Of a stretch of 64,000 nucleotides of DNA, positions 58,901-64,000 are shown piece after piece. The first letter of the stretch is position 1; the number at the start of each line of letters is the position of its first letter. The notes beneath the pieces are model-generated. The model made no database searches and had not been told where the DNA came from. It saw only the letters and a list, made by a program, of their open reading frames with translations. Made by a program: the position numbers and the translations under genes. The stretch is from Synergistaceae bacterium OttesenSCG-928-I11 (GTDB lineage: Bacteria; Synergistota; Synergistia; Synergistales; Synergistaceae), in the NCBI GenBank assembly GCA_030266365.1, contig JAJDHV010000001.1, forward strand, positions 1 to 64,000. The letters run 5' to 3'.

Positions 58901-59705
58901 CAGCTCTATCGCCGGAATCAGATAATCTCCCGCCTGTACGTACTCTATCTCCATCATTGCTCCTGCTCCTTTCAATTCTGTCGCGAGACTGAATCCAGCG
59001 ATCCACATTTTTGACGGTGCGCTCTATGTTTCGGAGTATCCCCTCGGATATCTCGCCGACCGCGAGGCCTAACTCGGATATTTCCTCCGGTGTGCTAAAA
59101 CTCTGGAGTTGCTCGAATGACTCCGGTAATTTTTCCGATGCCTCTGCATCGAGGCCGCAACGGGAGAGAACACAATAGACGACGCTGTCCGATATCAGTT
59201 CCCTCGTTTGCGGGTCGTTAGTATAGCTTGACGTGATTTTTTTAACAATACTCGTGAGCTGCTCTTTTGTGTCGGGATCGTCGAAGCCATAAGTTTTCCC
59301 GAGCATTCCCTTCACTGGGTTCAGGTGTTCTTCGCCCATTCGCCATATATACGGGGTGGGTTGGCCGATGTGACGCTGGTACGTGTCGCGGACATCGAAC
59401 ACGTATTTGAGAACCGGCTGCTGCCGGTTCGAGTTGTCGATGAGCGCGATGCCCTTGGAGCCGCGTTTCACCCATCTGTGCATCCGTTCGTTCCAGAACT
59501 CGATAGAAGCGCAGGCGACGGCCTCGTGCCGCTGCGCGTGGATGAGCATCTGGTCGGCGAAGGAGTATTTGTACATCCTGCCGACGCAGGAGAGGAACGA
59601 AGCCCAGGTCGCGGAGTCCTTCGTCACCTCCCCGATGTGCGCGGAGAAGATATCCGCCGTGCGTTGCAGTTTCGGGTTTCGGAATTTGCCATTGAGTAGT
59701 TCCAT
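52965..59705 (-). CDS. Giant DNA methylase / SNF2-type helicase of conjugative elements
   Basis: 2246 residues. Residues 1-130 are an ArdC-like N-terminal region ([21 protein letters not shown]); 245-400 an Arg/Gly/Asp-rich linker overlapping tnpV in another frame; about 590-690 an N6-adenine methylase fold ([20 protein letters not shown] in place of NPPF); about 1270-1850 a helicase with Walker [21 protein letters not shown], a conserved [16 protein letters not shown] and [16 protein letters not shown]; coiled-coil then acidic linker; 2160-2235 a KfrB-like tail. Such fusions are common on Gram-positive ICEs and may protect or process transferred DNA. The IGNVPFG change may weaken catalysis. 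It lies 12 bases after the relaxase stop, in its operon. Confidence 0.9.
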   Translation of the reverse strand: MELLNGKFRNPKLQRTADIFSAHIGEVTKDSATWASFLSCVGRMYKYSFADQMLIHAQRHEAVACASIEFWNERMHRWVKRGSKGIALIDNSNRQQPVLKYVFDVRDTYQRHIGQPTPYIWRMGEEHLNPVKGMLGKTYGFDDPDTKEQLTSIVKKITSSYTNDPQTRELISDSVVYCVLSRCGLDAEASEKLPESFEQLQSFSTPEEISELGLAVGEISEGILRNIERTVKNVDRWIQSRDRIERSRSNDGDRVRTGGRLSDSGDRAGRRSDEAIGQIRPDETATSGDERQSAIYDATIEGRAVQPSGGGGRDGASAGEPVHREDAGEGARAGQDERPDGVGRVHGEFEGPRGRDRDEGTHLRVDSSSIHRGNEENFSKDRPEEAERTAAASSVASVPPKKPSRKRDKNGGVNQLSIFPSEEEQIEKIEEIEQAEQAKVAGEEIFSQSEPQPAILEPKNDELAPAPETEALREDEAQAPAQPKLDFRITDDALGYGGAKTKYRNNVEAIRTLRKIESENRLATPEEQSTLSKYVSWGAISQAFDSQNESWGKEYRELKELLSAEEYKAARATTINAFYSSPTVIRAVYEAVGNMGFTKGNVLEPSMGVGNFFGLLPESMKDAKLYGVELDGVSGRIARQLYQNAKIEVKGFEETNFRENFFDLAIGNVPFGNYRVFDPKYEAQKINIHDYFFAKSLDHIRPGGVVAFITSKGTLDKANPSTRRYLAERAELLGAVRLPNDAFKDNAGTEVTADIIFLRKRERPIVTEPDWVHLGQTEDGIPVNSYFASHPEMVLGRMIHSRNMYGNDEETACEPIPGKNLAVQLKTALSKIDGKFMDYAAEPEEQTRESIPADPGVRNWSYALVDDDIYYRENSVMFKIELPSLQAGRLRGLIELRDCTRTLIDAQYRECGDDELAKLQGELSSAYDSFTATYGLINDRANARAMEDDSGYYLLSTLEVLNEEKELERKADIFTKRTVKGHAVPDRVETANEALLLSISEKAKIDLDYMSSLTGLERDKILSDLKGIVFANPEKSEVRDGATILHYETAGEYLSGNIRKKLLAAREYAEREPELFAENVAALEASLPPKLEAHEIDVRLGATWVDKKYVEEFMHELLDTPWRLRNTIEVQYSSHSSEWNITNKGRDSGSVQASSTYGTERVSAYAILEATLNLQDVRVHDMEMGPDGKERPVLNGEETAAAQIKQEAIKTAFKDWIFRDPDRREALVEKYNETFNQIRPREYDGSHLTFPGMNPLIKLNPHQTNAIAHALYGGNTLLAHCVGAGKTFEMIASIMESKRLGISNKSLMVVPNHLTEQTAAEFQKLYPNANILVARKKDFETANRKKFCAKISTGDYDAVIMGHSQFERIPVSVERQAQLIQQQMDMTMDAIEEMRGDHSAKFNVKKLEKTLKSLRVRLQKLTDQEKKDDVIDFERLGIDKLYVDEAHNYKNLFLMTKMRNVAGIPQTEAQKSSDMYMKCRYMDEITGGRGVVFATGTPISNSMTELFTMMRYLQHDRLNEMGLEHFDSWASVFGETTTSVELAPEGSGYRARTRFAKFYNLPELMSVFKEAADIKTPEMLDLPRPEGKYTTVAVEPSNIQKALIKNLAKRAQAVRDRRVEPHEDNMLAITTDGRKIGLDQRLINEQLPDTAGSKVNACMENIYKIWNDTKEERLTQAVFSDYSTPKKGSQKKFNVYDDIKWKLVKKGIPENEIAFIHDYETDLQKKELFAKVRSGQVRVVFGSTQKMGVGTNIQDRLIALHDLDAPWRPSDLQQRAGRILRQGNQNPEVQLFRYVTKGTFDSYLFQTLELKQKFISQIMTDKNPVRSCEDVDESVLSYAEIKALAAGNPKIKLKMELDVQVAKLRVAKAGHQQSQYSLQDRLRKELPRTINALEYRIKKLSQDVERNRANAGESVKEFSPMTISGVAYDKRDEAGKALMEEIRGYVDVHPMQIGSYRGFEMTVEFNPHFAITQMVIKGNEEHRINVGDSESGTITRINNVLNGLEEKLQKTQTELKEAVNQVQLAQAELEKPFSQEQELTEKSARLAELNLELNISNHSRGGEEEEEGLTLGEDEEYEFQNELTEAGLDEDSLFRRPTANGTAFDETETTSVTEYETRETLVETGDDAQSFADNIVRFEDIRQQKELSKAEIQEDRKNVIIAAKAKLGDVPIVTDAMEGKTYSGEIVEMGAAYAVQKIDDGRGIIHALKNIDEPLDVGFVEIAYDLNLRGSANAQEVQARAASMSR
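58610..58957 (-). CDS. tnpV: TnpV-like protein gene nested in the helicase gene (+1 frame)
   Basis: 115 residues entirely inside the helicase coding region, same strand, shifted by one base. It reads [21 protein letters not shown], then [25 protein letters not shown], then [20 protein letters not shown] and ends TRELIFA, which resembles TnpV proteins of conjugative transposons from end to end (segments quoted in order). AAAGGAG lies 8 bases before ATG 58957. In the helicase frame the same bases give a low-complexity R/G/D/E-rich linker, so constraint appears to be on TnpV. TnpV function is unknown. Both frames are open; dual expression is inferred. Confidence 0.75.
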   Translation of the reverse strand: MMEIEYVQAGDYLIPAIELDDVPTKPLGKYALMRRRHLETNDKVLYTTLQLKGELYSHLEEVDETARRQVNLFIERTLEKEPAPDKTNDPMAWVGCMENLKARAEEIVTRELIFA

Positions 59706-59717
59706 AGTCCGTTTATT

Positions 59718-62402
59718 TCACCTTCCTTTATATTGCCTTTGTGCCTGCTGCTGCTGTTGTGTCATGCTGCGCCCTTCGAGGCGCAGATATAGGGGCTGAT
59801 ACTGCAAGGCTCTTTGATATTGAATCGTGCCTCGTGCCCCGAAGACGAATTTCTCCGTCGTCTCCGACGCATAGCGACTCCAGTCCCGATTGCGGTATTT
59901 GGCGTCGAAAGCCTCTGCGGTCATGTTCTCCCGGCGCATGGCGGGGCCGTTGGATTCGATGGCGTTTTTCACTTCGCTCTGCGAGTAGCCGGTCACCCTC
60001 ATGCGGATGCCGATCATGGCGTCGATGCGGGAGTAGTCGATCTGCCCGGGATCGCCCATAGATTTCGAGACGATATCGCGGTAGTGAGTCCAGTACGCGC
60101 CGTTCGGGTCGTTAGGGCCGTTGGAAGAATTCGAAGCAGAGGCGTTGGTATTTTTCACGATACTCGCCGCCACGCGCTCTTTCGCCTCGATCTCCTTCTG
60201 TGCCTTCTGCTGCTGGGCATAAATCTCCCTAAGCTCGGCGCGAGCCTTTTCGCAGATGCCTCCGTTCGTTTCCGTCAATGTCGTTAATGGGTAACTACCG
60301 TCCTCGCGCCGATGTTTCGGCTTGCAGTTCGGGAATGGCGGCAGTCGGTGTCCGTGGACGGAGCCGGAGAGCTTCGGGTCGCCGTATTCCTGATTCAACA
60401 GCTTTGTCAGCCTGTTTGCGGCTTCGCGGTCTTTTGAGGTGTCGCCGAGAACGCTTGGAACTGTGAGAATCGCCTGATAGTTTCCCGGACTGGACTCGAT
60501 GACACAGGCGGGAGCGTAGCCGTCGCCTTTCAGGCGCTGCAAATTCTCCGGCGTGAGGTCGTCCACGAGGATGTGGTGTTTGTCTGGGCTCATGGGTGTG
60601 ACGATGATGTTTTTGTTGTAGTAGCTGAATGCTGAAAATTTTGATATTGCCTCCAATAGCTCTTCTTTTTTCTTTCCTTCATAGCCGCCGTTTTGTTTGT
60701 CGAAGAGGAACGCCTTCGTGCCGCCTTTGGTCATCTCCGTTACGACGACGCGGAAGCGCTCGGCCCCAACTGCGTCGGCGTAGTTGCCGACTATTTCTTT
60801 TTTCTGCATGTCGTTTCTTATCTGCACCTTCTCCTTCCTTTTTTCCTCGATCTGTTTCGCGAGGTCGGGGTTTGAAATTCTCAAGTTATGCGCGGCTGCG
60901 AGTTCCACACACTTACGCTTGTACTCGTCTGTGCCCTGAATCTCTGCGGAGCCCCACTTCTGGTTGGCGAGTTGCAGGGCGGCGAGGATAGCGTCGTCGT
61001 TGGTGTTCTCCGCGAGGATGATTTTTTTGCCGTAATCGATGAACCCAGCTTGCTGGCTACCGTCCGCGACATAGGCGACGCCGCCCTTGCTGCTCTGTGC
61101 CGGTTTGAATTGGCGTAAGTCTGCATGGGCCTTGGACGTGTCCTGATTTTGATCTAGTGGCGCGCCGAAGATAGCACCCTGGTTGGGGTATCTGAAATTC
61201 AGGATGGGTGCCTGCTCGTAGCCCTCTTCGAGCCAACGCTTGAAATTCTTGAAGCGGCGGGGGTAACTCTTGCGAAACGCTTCTATTTCCTTCTTCTGGA
61301 TGTCGGCGAGGTCGAGCTTTTCACCCTGCTGCTTTGCCGCCATAATGCTGCGCTGGCGGTTGAGAAGTGCGCCGCGCCCTTTCCACGAACCGGCGAAGGC
61401 TGTCTGACGTTCGTTTTTTTGAGCGTCGTGCAGTTCGGCGCGTTCTTTTTTGTGACGTTCTTTGAGTGCCTCCAATGCGTCGGATTTGTCCGTGTAATAC
61501 TGGCTACGCGCTGCGGAATATCGCTCCCAATCCGATTTGACGCCGCGTTTTTCAACCTGCTCGACAGGCTCCGGCTGCCGTTCTGTGACGATGATGTTTT
61601 CGGGGCGCTGTTCATAGGCCCCCAACCGCTCGCAAAGTTTTGACAGGCTGATGTCGCGCCCCGCCGTCGAGGCTTTGACAGCCGTGTCGCCGATCCACAA
61701 AATAGCGCCGCTGCCCTTTTTCTCGAAAGCGATGCCCTGTTCGGCAAGGCGGCTGTGGAGTTGCTGCCAGTTCGGAGCTTTGCGAATGATGTCGGCGGCG
61801 ATCTCCTGCGCGATACGTTCGGCGCTCTTGGTGGCGGTATGAACCTCGCCATCCTTCGCGTTCTGCGAGATGGCGCGGTCGCCGGATTTTTTCTTCTCGA
61901 CGATCTGGCCGTCGTCGGTGACGAGGAAAAATCCGTTTTGCTCGACCTCCCAACCCTGCGCCAGTTCGATCTTCCTCGCCGCCAACTCCGTAGCCTTGTA
62001 CGTCCAACCGTTCGCCGGGAGGACTGCTTTCAGAGTCTCGGGGTGAATTCGGTTGACGACGACGTGGACGTGTTGGTTCTCGGTATCCCGCTGAAGAACC
62101 CATAATGCCTGGCAATCCTGCAAATTCAGCTCTTGCAGCAGGATTCCGACCGCCTCGTCGACCTGGGCGTCGGTGGGCAGTTCGTGTTCGCGCCACGACA
62201 AGATGGCGTGAAAGACGGGGTCTTTGCAGCGTTTGTTGTCCGTCGCAAGGGCCTCCATCTCGATTGCCGCCGTTTCTGCGGAAAGGATGTGCTGGTAGCC
62301 GACGTGCGCGGTTTTCAAAGAATCGTGGGTGAGACAGTAGGAGACTAGGTCTTTGAAGCTACTCTTGCCATCGTTCCGTTTGTCAGGGATTTTGCCGATC
62401 AC
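59718..62402 (-). CDS. MOBP-type relaxase with LPD7 and RepB-primase-like domains
   Basis: Nicks oriT and leads the strand into the recipient. 894 residues. Relaxase domain 1-about 250: FKDLVSYCLTHD with Tyr22, placed like the catalytic Tyr of RP4 TraI, FHAILSWREHELPT, and HVHVVVNRIHPET (111-123) with metal-binding histidines. A charged coiled region follows, then LPD7 (about 455-545, VAYVADGSQQAGFIDYGKKI and ILAALQLANQKWG), and a RepB-like primase region (about 565-720, FRVVVTEMTKGGTKAFLFDK, SSPGNYQAILTVPS). The primase could start complementary-strand synthesis after transfer. Start overlaps the mobC stop by 4 bases. Confidence 0.9.
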   Translation of the reverse strand: MIGKIPDKRNDGKSSFKDLVSYCLTHDSLKTAHVGYQHILSAETAAIEMEALATDNKRCKDPVFHAILSWREHELPTDAQVDEAVGILLQELNLQDCQALWVLQRDTENQHVHVVVNRIHPETLKAVLPANGWTYKATELAARKIELAQGWEVEQNGFFLVTDDGQIVEKKKSGDRAISQNAKDGEVHTATKSAERIAQEIAADIIRKAPNWQQLHSRLAEQGIAFEKKGSGAILWIGDTAVKASTAGRDISLSKLCERLGAYEQRPENIIVTERQPEPVEQVEKRGVKSDWERYSAARSQYYTDKSDALEALKERHKKERAELHDAQKNERQTAFAGSWKGRGALLNRQRSIMAAKQQGEKLDLADIQKKEIEAFRKSYPRRFKNFKRWLEEGYEQAPILNFRYPNQGAIFGAPLDQNQDTSKAHADLRQFKPAQSSKGGVAYVADGSQQAGFIDYGKKIILAENTNDDAILAALQLANQKWGSAEIQGTDEYKRKCVELAAAHNLRISNPDLAKQIEEKRKEKVQIRNDMQKKEIVGNYADAVGAERFRVVVTEMTKGGTKAFLFDKQNGGYEGKKKEELLEAISKFSAFSYYNKNIIVTPMSPDKHHILVDDLTPENLQRLKGDGYAPACVIESSPGNYQAILTVPSVLGDTSKDREAANRLTKLLNQEYGDPKLSGSVHGHRLPPFPNCKPKHRREDGSYPLTTLTETNGGICEKARAELREIYAQQQKAQKEIEAKERVAASIVKNTNASASNSSNGPNDPNGAYWTHYRDIVSKSMGDPGQIDYSRIDAMIGIRMRVTGYSQSEVKNAIESNGPAMRRENMTAEAFDAKYRNRDWSRYASETTEKFVFGARGTIQYQRALQYQPLYLRLEGRSMTQQQQQAQRQYKGR

Positions 62403-62725
62403 TGCTCTCGATTCCTATTACTGGAAAATTCTTCGTTCATTTTGTGAACGTAATTGCTGATCTCGTCGATTGCCTTAGAGGTTTTCGCGCTGTATGCGCC
62501 CTTGCTCTCGTTGTGAATATGCTTGAGGAGGCCGCCGATGCGACGTAGCTCCGACAGCACGCGCAGGTCGGTCTTGGCCGAAACGCGCTTGCCGAGACCG
62601 CGCTGACGCAAGAATGAGGATACCGACAGACCGCACAGGTCGGCTTCGTCGGCGAGAAATGTCTGCTCCTCCTCGGTTACTCGAAAGGAAATTCTGATGG
62701 TTCGTTTTTCGTGATTTGGTTTCAT
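62399..62725 (-). CDS. mobC: MobC/TraJ-like relaxosome accessory protein
   Basis: 108 residues: ribbon-helix-helix-like N-terminus (RTIRISFRVTEEEQTFLADEADLCGLSVSSFLRQRGLG, about residues 8-46) and a helical C-terminus with LRVLSELRRIGGLLKHIHNES, the MobC/PF05713 pattern. Binds oriT and recruits the relaxase. ATG 62725 follows TGGAGG. First gene of the mobC-relaxase-helicase operon, with the conserved promoter box upstream. Confidence 0.88.
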   Translation of the reverse strand: MKPNHEKRTIRISFRVTEEEQTFLADEADLCGLSVSSFLRQRGLGKRVSAKTDLRVLSELRRIGGLLKHIHNESKGAYSAKTSKAIDEISNYVHKMNEEFSSNRNREQ

Positions 62726-62736
62726 GCTTCGCCTCC

Positions 62737-62782
62737 ACAATCGTTTTTTCGATTGTATGGGCGGTTTGGGGGGCTGTTGATA
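62737..62782 (-). promoter_or_regulatory. Candidate mobC promoter with conserved 18-bp box and operator-like palindrome
   Basis: Plus-strand TTTGGGGGGCTGTTGATA (62765-62782) is identical to the copy at 50617-50634. On minus, TCAACA (62780-62775) and TACAAT (62757-62752) are 17 bases apart. ACAATCG/CGATTGT (62737-62743, 62750-62756) forms an inverted repeat that overlaps the -10 and abuts the mobC Shine-Dalgarno, suiting autoregulation by MobC or control of translation. Confidence 0.65.
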
Positions 62783-62990
62783 ATTTTAGATCGTTTGAAA
62801 TGGTAACTTCAGGAATTCATTGAGCACAGAGGGTAGACAGGTTTTCTAGGACTTTTTGATCGTAATCCCGCACCGTTTCGAGAGCAAAATGATTGATGTC
62901 TTTCTTTAGTTTAATGCATATGAACTAGGCATTATGTTTTTGAGATATTTATTGTGGGCATACTTTCAGATGTAGACTGTATATTCTCAA
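62783..62990. other. AT-rich gene-free stretch, possible oriT region
   Basis: About 210 bases visibly richer in AT than flanking DNA, directly upstream of mobC-relaxase, where oriT is usually placed in MOBP elements. No nic consensus was recognised on either strand. Confidence 0.35.
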
Positions 62991-63015
62991 GGTGAGGGCG
63001 ATTGAAACCCTCACC
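62991..63015. terminator. Hairpin downstream of the small His/Gly-rich gene
   Basis: GGTGAGGG/CCCTCACC with a 9-base loop, 18 bases past the stop at 63033 (minus). No T-run, so termination is likely but weak. Confidence 0.5.
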
Positions 63016-63032
63016 CAATTATTTGTTTCTTT

Positions 63033-63200
63033 TCAATAGCGGCAGTTCGGCCCGTGCCCATATCCACCATCACAATAGTATCCGCCGTTTCCGTTGTAAC
63101 GCCAATTGTGACCGCCATCGTTGTGATGACCGTGTGCAAAAGCAGAGCCTGCGGATAAGAACAGTACTATACCGGCTAGGATAGCGAAAACCTTTTTCAA
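63033..63200 (-). CDS. Small secreted His/Gly/Tyr-rich protein
   Basis: 55 residues. A clear signal peptide (KKVFAILAGIVLFLSAGSAFA) then a mature part of about 33 residues made almost only of H, G, N, Y, D and two Cys: begins HGHHNDGGHNW and ends GHGPNCRY. Such composition suggests metal binding or a structural role; the family is not recognised. TTG 63200 follows AAGGAGGTGATGA. Next to a MerR regulator that might sense a metal or stress. Confidence 0.65.
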   Translation of the reverse strand: MKKVFAILAGIVLFLSAGSAFAHGHHNDGGHNWRYNGNGGYYCDGGYGHGPNCRY

Positions 63201-63306
63201 ATCATCACCTCCTTTTGTGTTACGGATTTCATGATGAAAGAATACTGCATCTTTATATGAACGCACATTGTCAAAAGCACCAAACTGCATAAGATAGCTA
63301 ACTCAT

Positions 63307-63708
63307 TTAAAGATGCATTTGGTCCGTTTGCCGTGGAAAAAGTTCTTCTTCCTTTGGCGCAATATGGATTTCATAACATTCTATTTTTTCATCCAGAAGG
63401 CGCTGTATTACTTGCAATTCATTGATTCTTATTGTCAGTTGATTTTTGAGTTCAAGCAAAAGTTTTTTCCGAGCTTCTATTGTTTTATCACCGTCGGGAA
63501 CCATGTCTATGTATTGCGTTAACGTTTTGATAGACATCCCTGCGTCTCTCATCCACTTTATCATGGCAATTCGTTCGCAATCTCGTTCGGCAAATTCTCT
63601 GAATCCACCGGAATTCTTCTGAACTCTCGGAAGCAACCCAATTTTTTCATAGTATCGCAACGTGTCCTGTGAGAGCGCAAATTTTTCACATACCTCAGAA
63701 ATTGTCAT
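63307..63708 (-). CDS. MerR-family transcriptional regulator
   Basis: About 133 residues: winged-helix MTISEVCEKFALSQDTLRYYEKIGLLPRV (residues 1-29, the MerR signature) with KNSGGFREF and RIAMIKWMRDAGMSIKTL, then a long dimerization helix to about 120 (KKLLLELKNQLTIRINELQVIQRL). The C-terminus has a single Cys (KIECYEIH), so metal-sensing of the CueR/MerR type is not obvious; it resembles YyaN/AdhR-like small-molecule or stress sensors. ATG 63708 follows GGGAGG. Same direction as the small secreted gene downstream. Confidence 0.9.
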   Translation of the reverse strand: MTISEVCEKFALSQDTLRYYEKIGLLPRVQKNSGGFREFAERDCERIAMIKWMRDAGMSIKTLTQYIDMVPDGDKTIEARKKLLLELKNQLTIRINELQVIQRLLDEKIECYEIHIAPKEEELFPRQTDQMHL

Positions 63709-63816
63709 TTTTAACCCTCCCACAGGATTTGCTGGAGCTTTGGCGAACGAAAGACCGGAAGGAATCTCTCATTCGCCTTTTTACATGCTCCATTTGATGT
63801 CGCAACTCGCCAAAAG

Positions 63817-64000
63817 TTATTTATTCTTCTTATTTTTCCCTGCGAGGCATAACACCGCCGGGATTAGACCCACCAGAAGCAATCCGCCGATTCCCAAAGC
63901 GTTGCAGCCACCGCCGCCTCCGCTGTTATCGCTGCTATTGTTGCCTCCGCGTGTGGAAAGAAGAACGTCCGCTTCGACTTCTCCAACCGTCGGGTTTCGG
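63817..64000 (-). CDS. C-terminal part of a Synerg-CTERM surface protein (partial)
   Basis: The last 60 codons of a gene whose start lies beyond base 64000. The end reads SSDNSGGGGGCNALGIGGLL, then a hydrophobic helix (LLVGLIPAVLCLA) and GKNKKNK. Gly-run, Cys, membrane helix and basic tail form the Synerg-CTERM sorting domain, described in Synergistota. The Cys is probably the processing or lipid-modification site. The body of the protein is not visible. Confidence 0.85.
   Translation of the reverse strand, partial: RNPTVGEVEADVLLSTRGGNNSSDNSGGGGGCNALGIGGLLLVGLIPAVLCLAGKNKKNK

Overview
The window is GC-rich bacterial DNA from a member of the Synergistota. The best marker is at the right edge: a partial secreted protein ending in a Gly-rich stretch, one Cys, a hydrophobic helix and a Lys-rich tail, the Synerg-CTERM sorting signal described for that phylum. 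A TRAP transporter, a selenoprotein component B of the glycine/sarcosine/betaine reductase family, M20/AbgT scavenging genes, cell-envelope genes and many TTG or GTG starts behind strong Shine-Dalgarno sites fit an amino-acid-fermenting, diderm anaerobe.

Left part (1-12.2 kb, minus strand): hexuronate catabolism (uxaC, 5' end inside the window) with a dctPQM TRAP transporter; an AbgT-family transporter and an AbgA-like amidohydrolase; then grdE-grdB. grdB is read through an in-frame UGA (selenocysteine) that is followed at once by a SECIS-like hairpin. A NarL-type kinase/regulator pair lies upstream. Next come a GGDEF-EAL protein and a large hybrid kinase that converge and overlap at their stops (12.4-18.1 kb).

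Middle (18.2-39.6 kb): a gamma-glutamyltransferase homologue; a type IV pilus assembly operon pilM-N-O-P-Q closed by a bidirectional terminator; a small winged-helix regulator; and a long tight operon cheW - PHP phosphoesterase - ltaE - pmbA - amidase - GerMN protein - rph - rdgB - secG. rplM-rpsI follow from a near-consensus promoter. A P-type ATPase is preceded by a yybP-ykoY-type manganese riboswitch with an overlapping terminator. A stand-alone trpB lies behind a trp attenuator: a 22-residue leader peptide with four consecutive Trp codons and two successive terminators. The section ends at an unknown conserved-looking protein and a tRNA-Val(GAC).

Right part (39.6-64 kb): immediately downstream of the tRNA lies a mobile region: an excisionase-like protein, a TraB-like nitrilase-fold protein, a cargo block of small enzymes (GrpB, AraC/GyrI, SnoaL-like, GNAT, NmrA-like, methyltransferase, nucleotidyltransferase), a TraG/VirD4 coupling protein, an ArdC-type protein, more cargo, a 2246-residue DNA methylase/SNF2-type helicase, a MOBP relaxase with LPD7 and primase domains, and MobC. 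No integrase and no type IV secretion channel genes are in the window, so this is a mobilizable element or part of a larger conjugative one. Two features stand out: a TnpV-like gene with its own Shine-Dalgarno nested in the +1 frame of the helicase gene, and an exact 18-bp sequence upstream of both transfer operons that places -35-like and -10-like boxes 17 bp apart in both. The last kilobase holds a small His/Gly-rich secreted protein, a MerR regulator and the partial Synerg-CTERM protein; whether these belong to the element is unknown.
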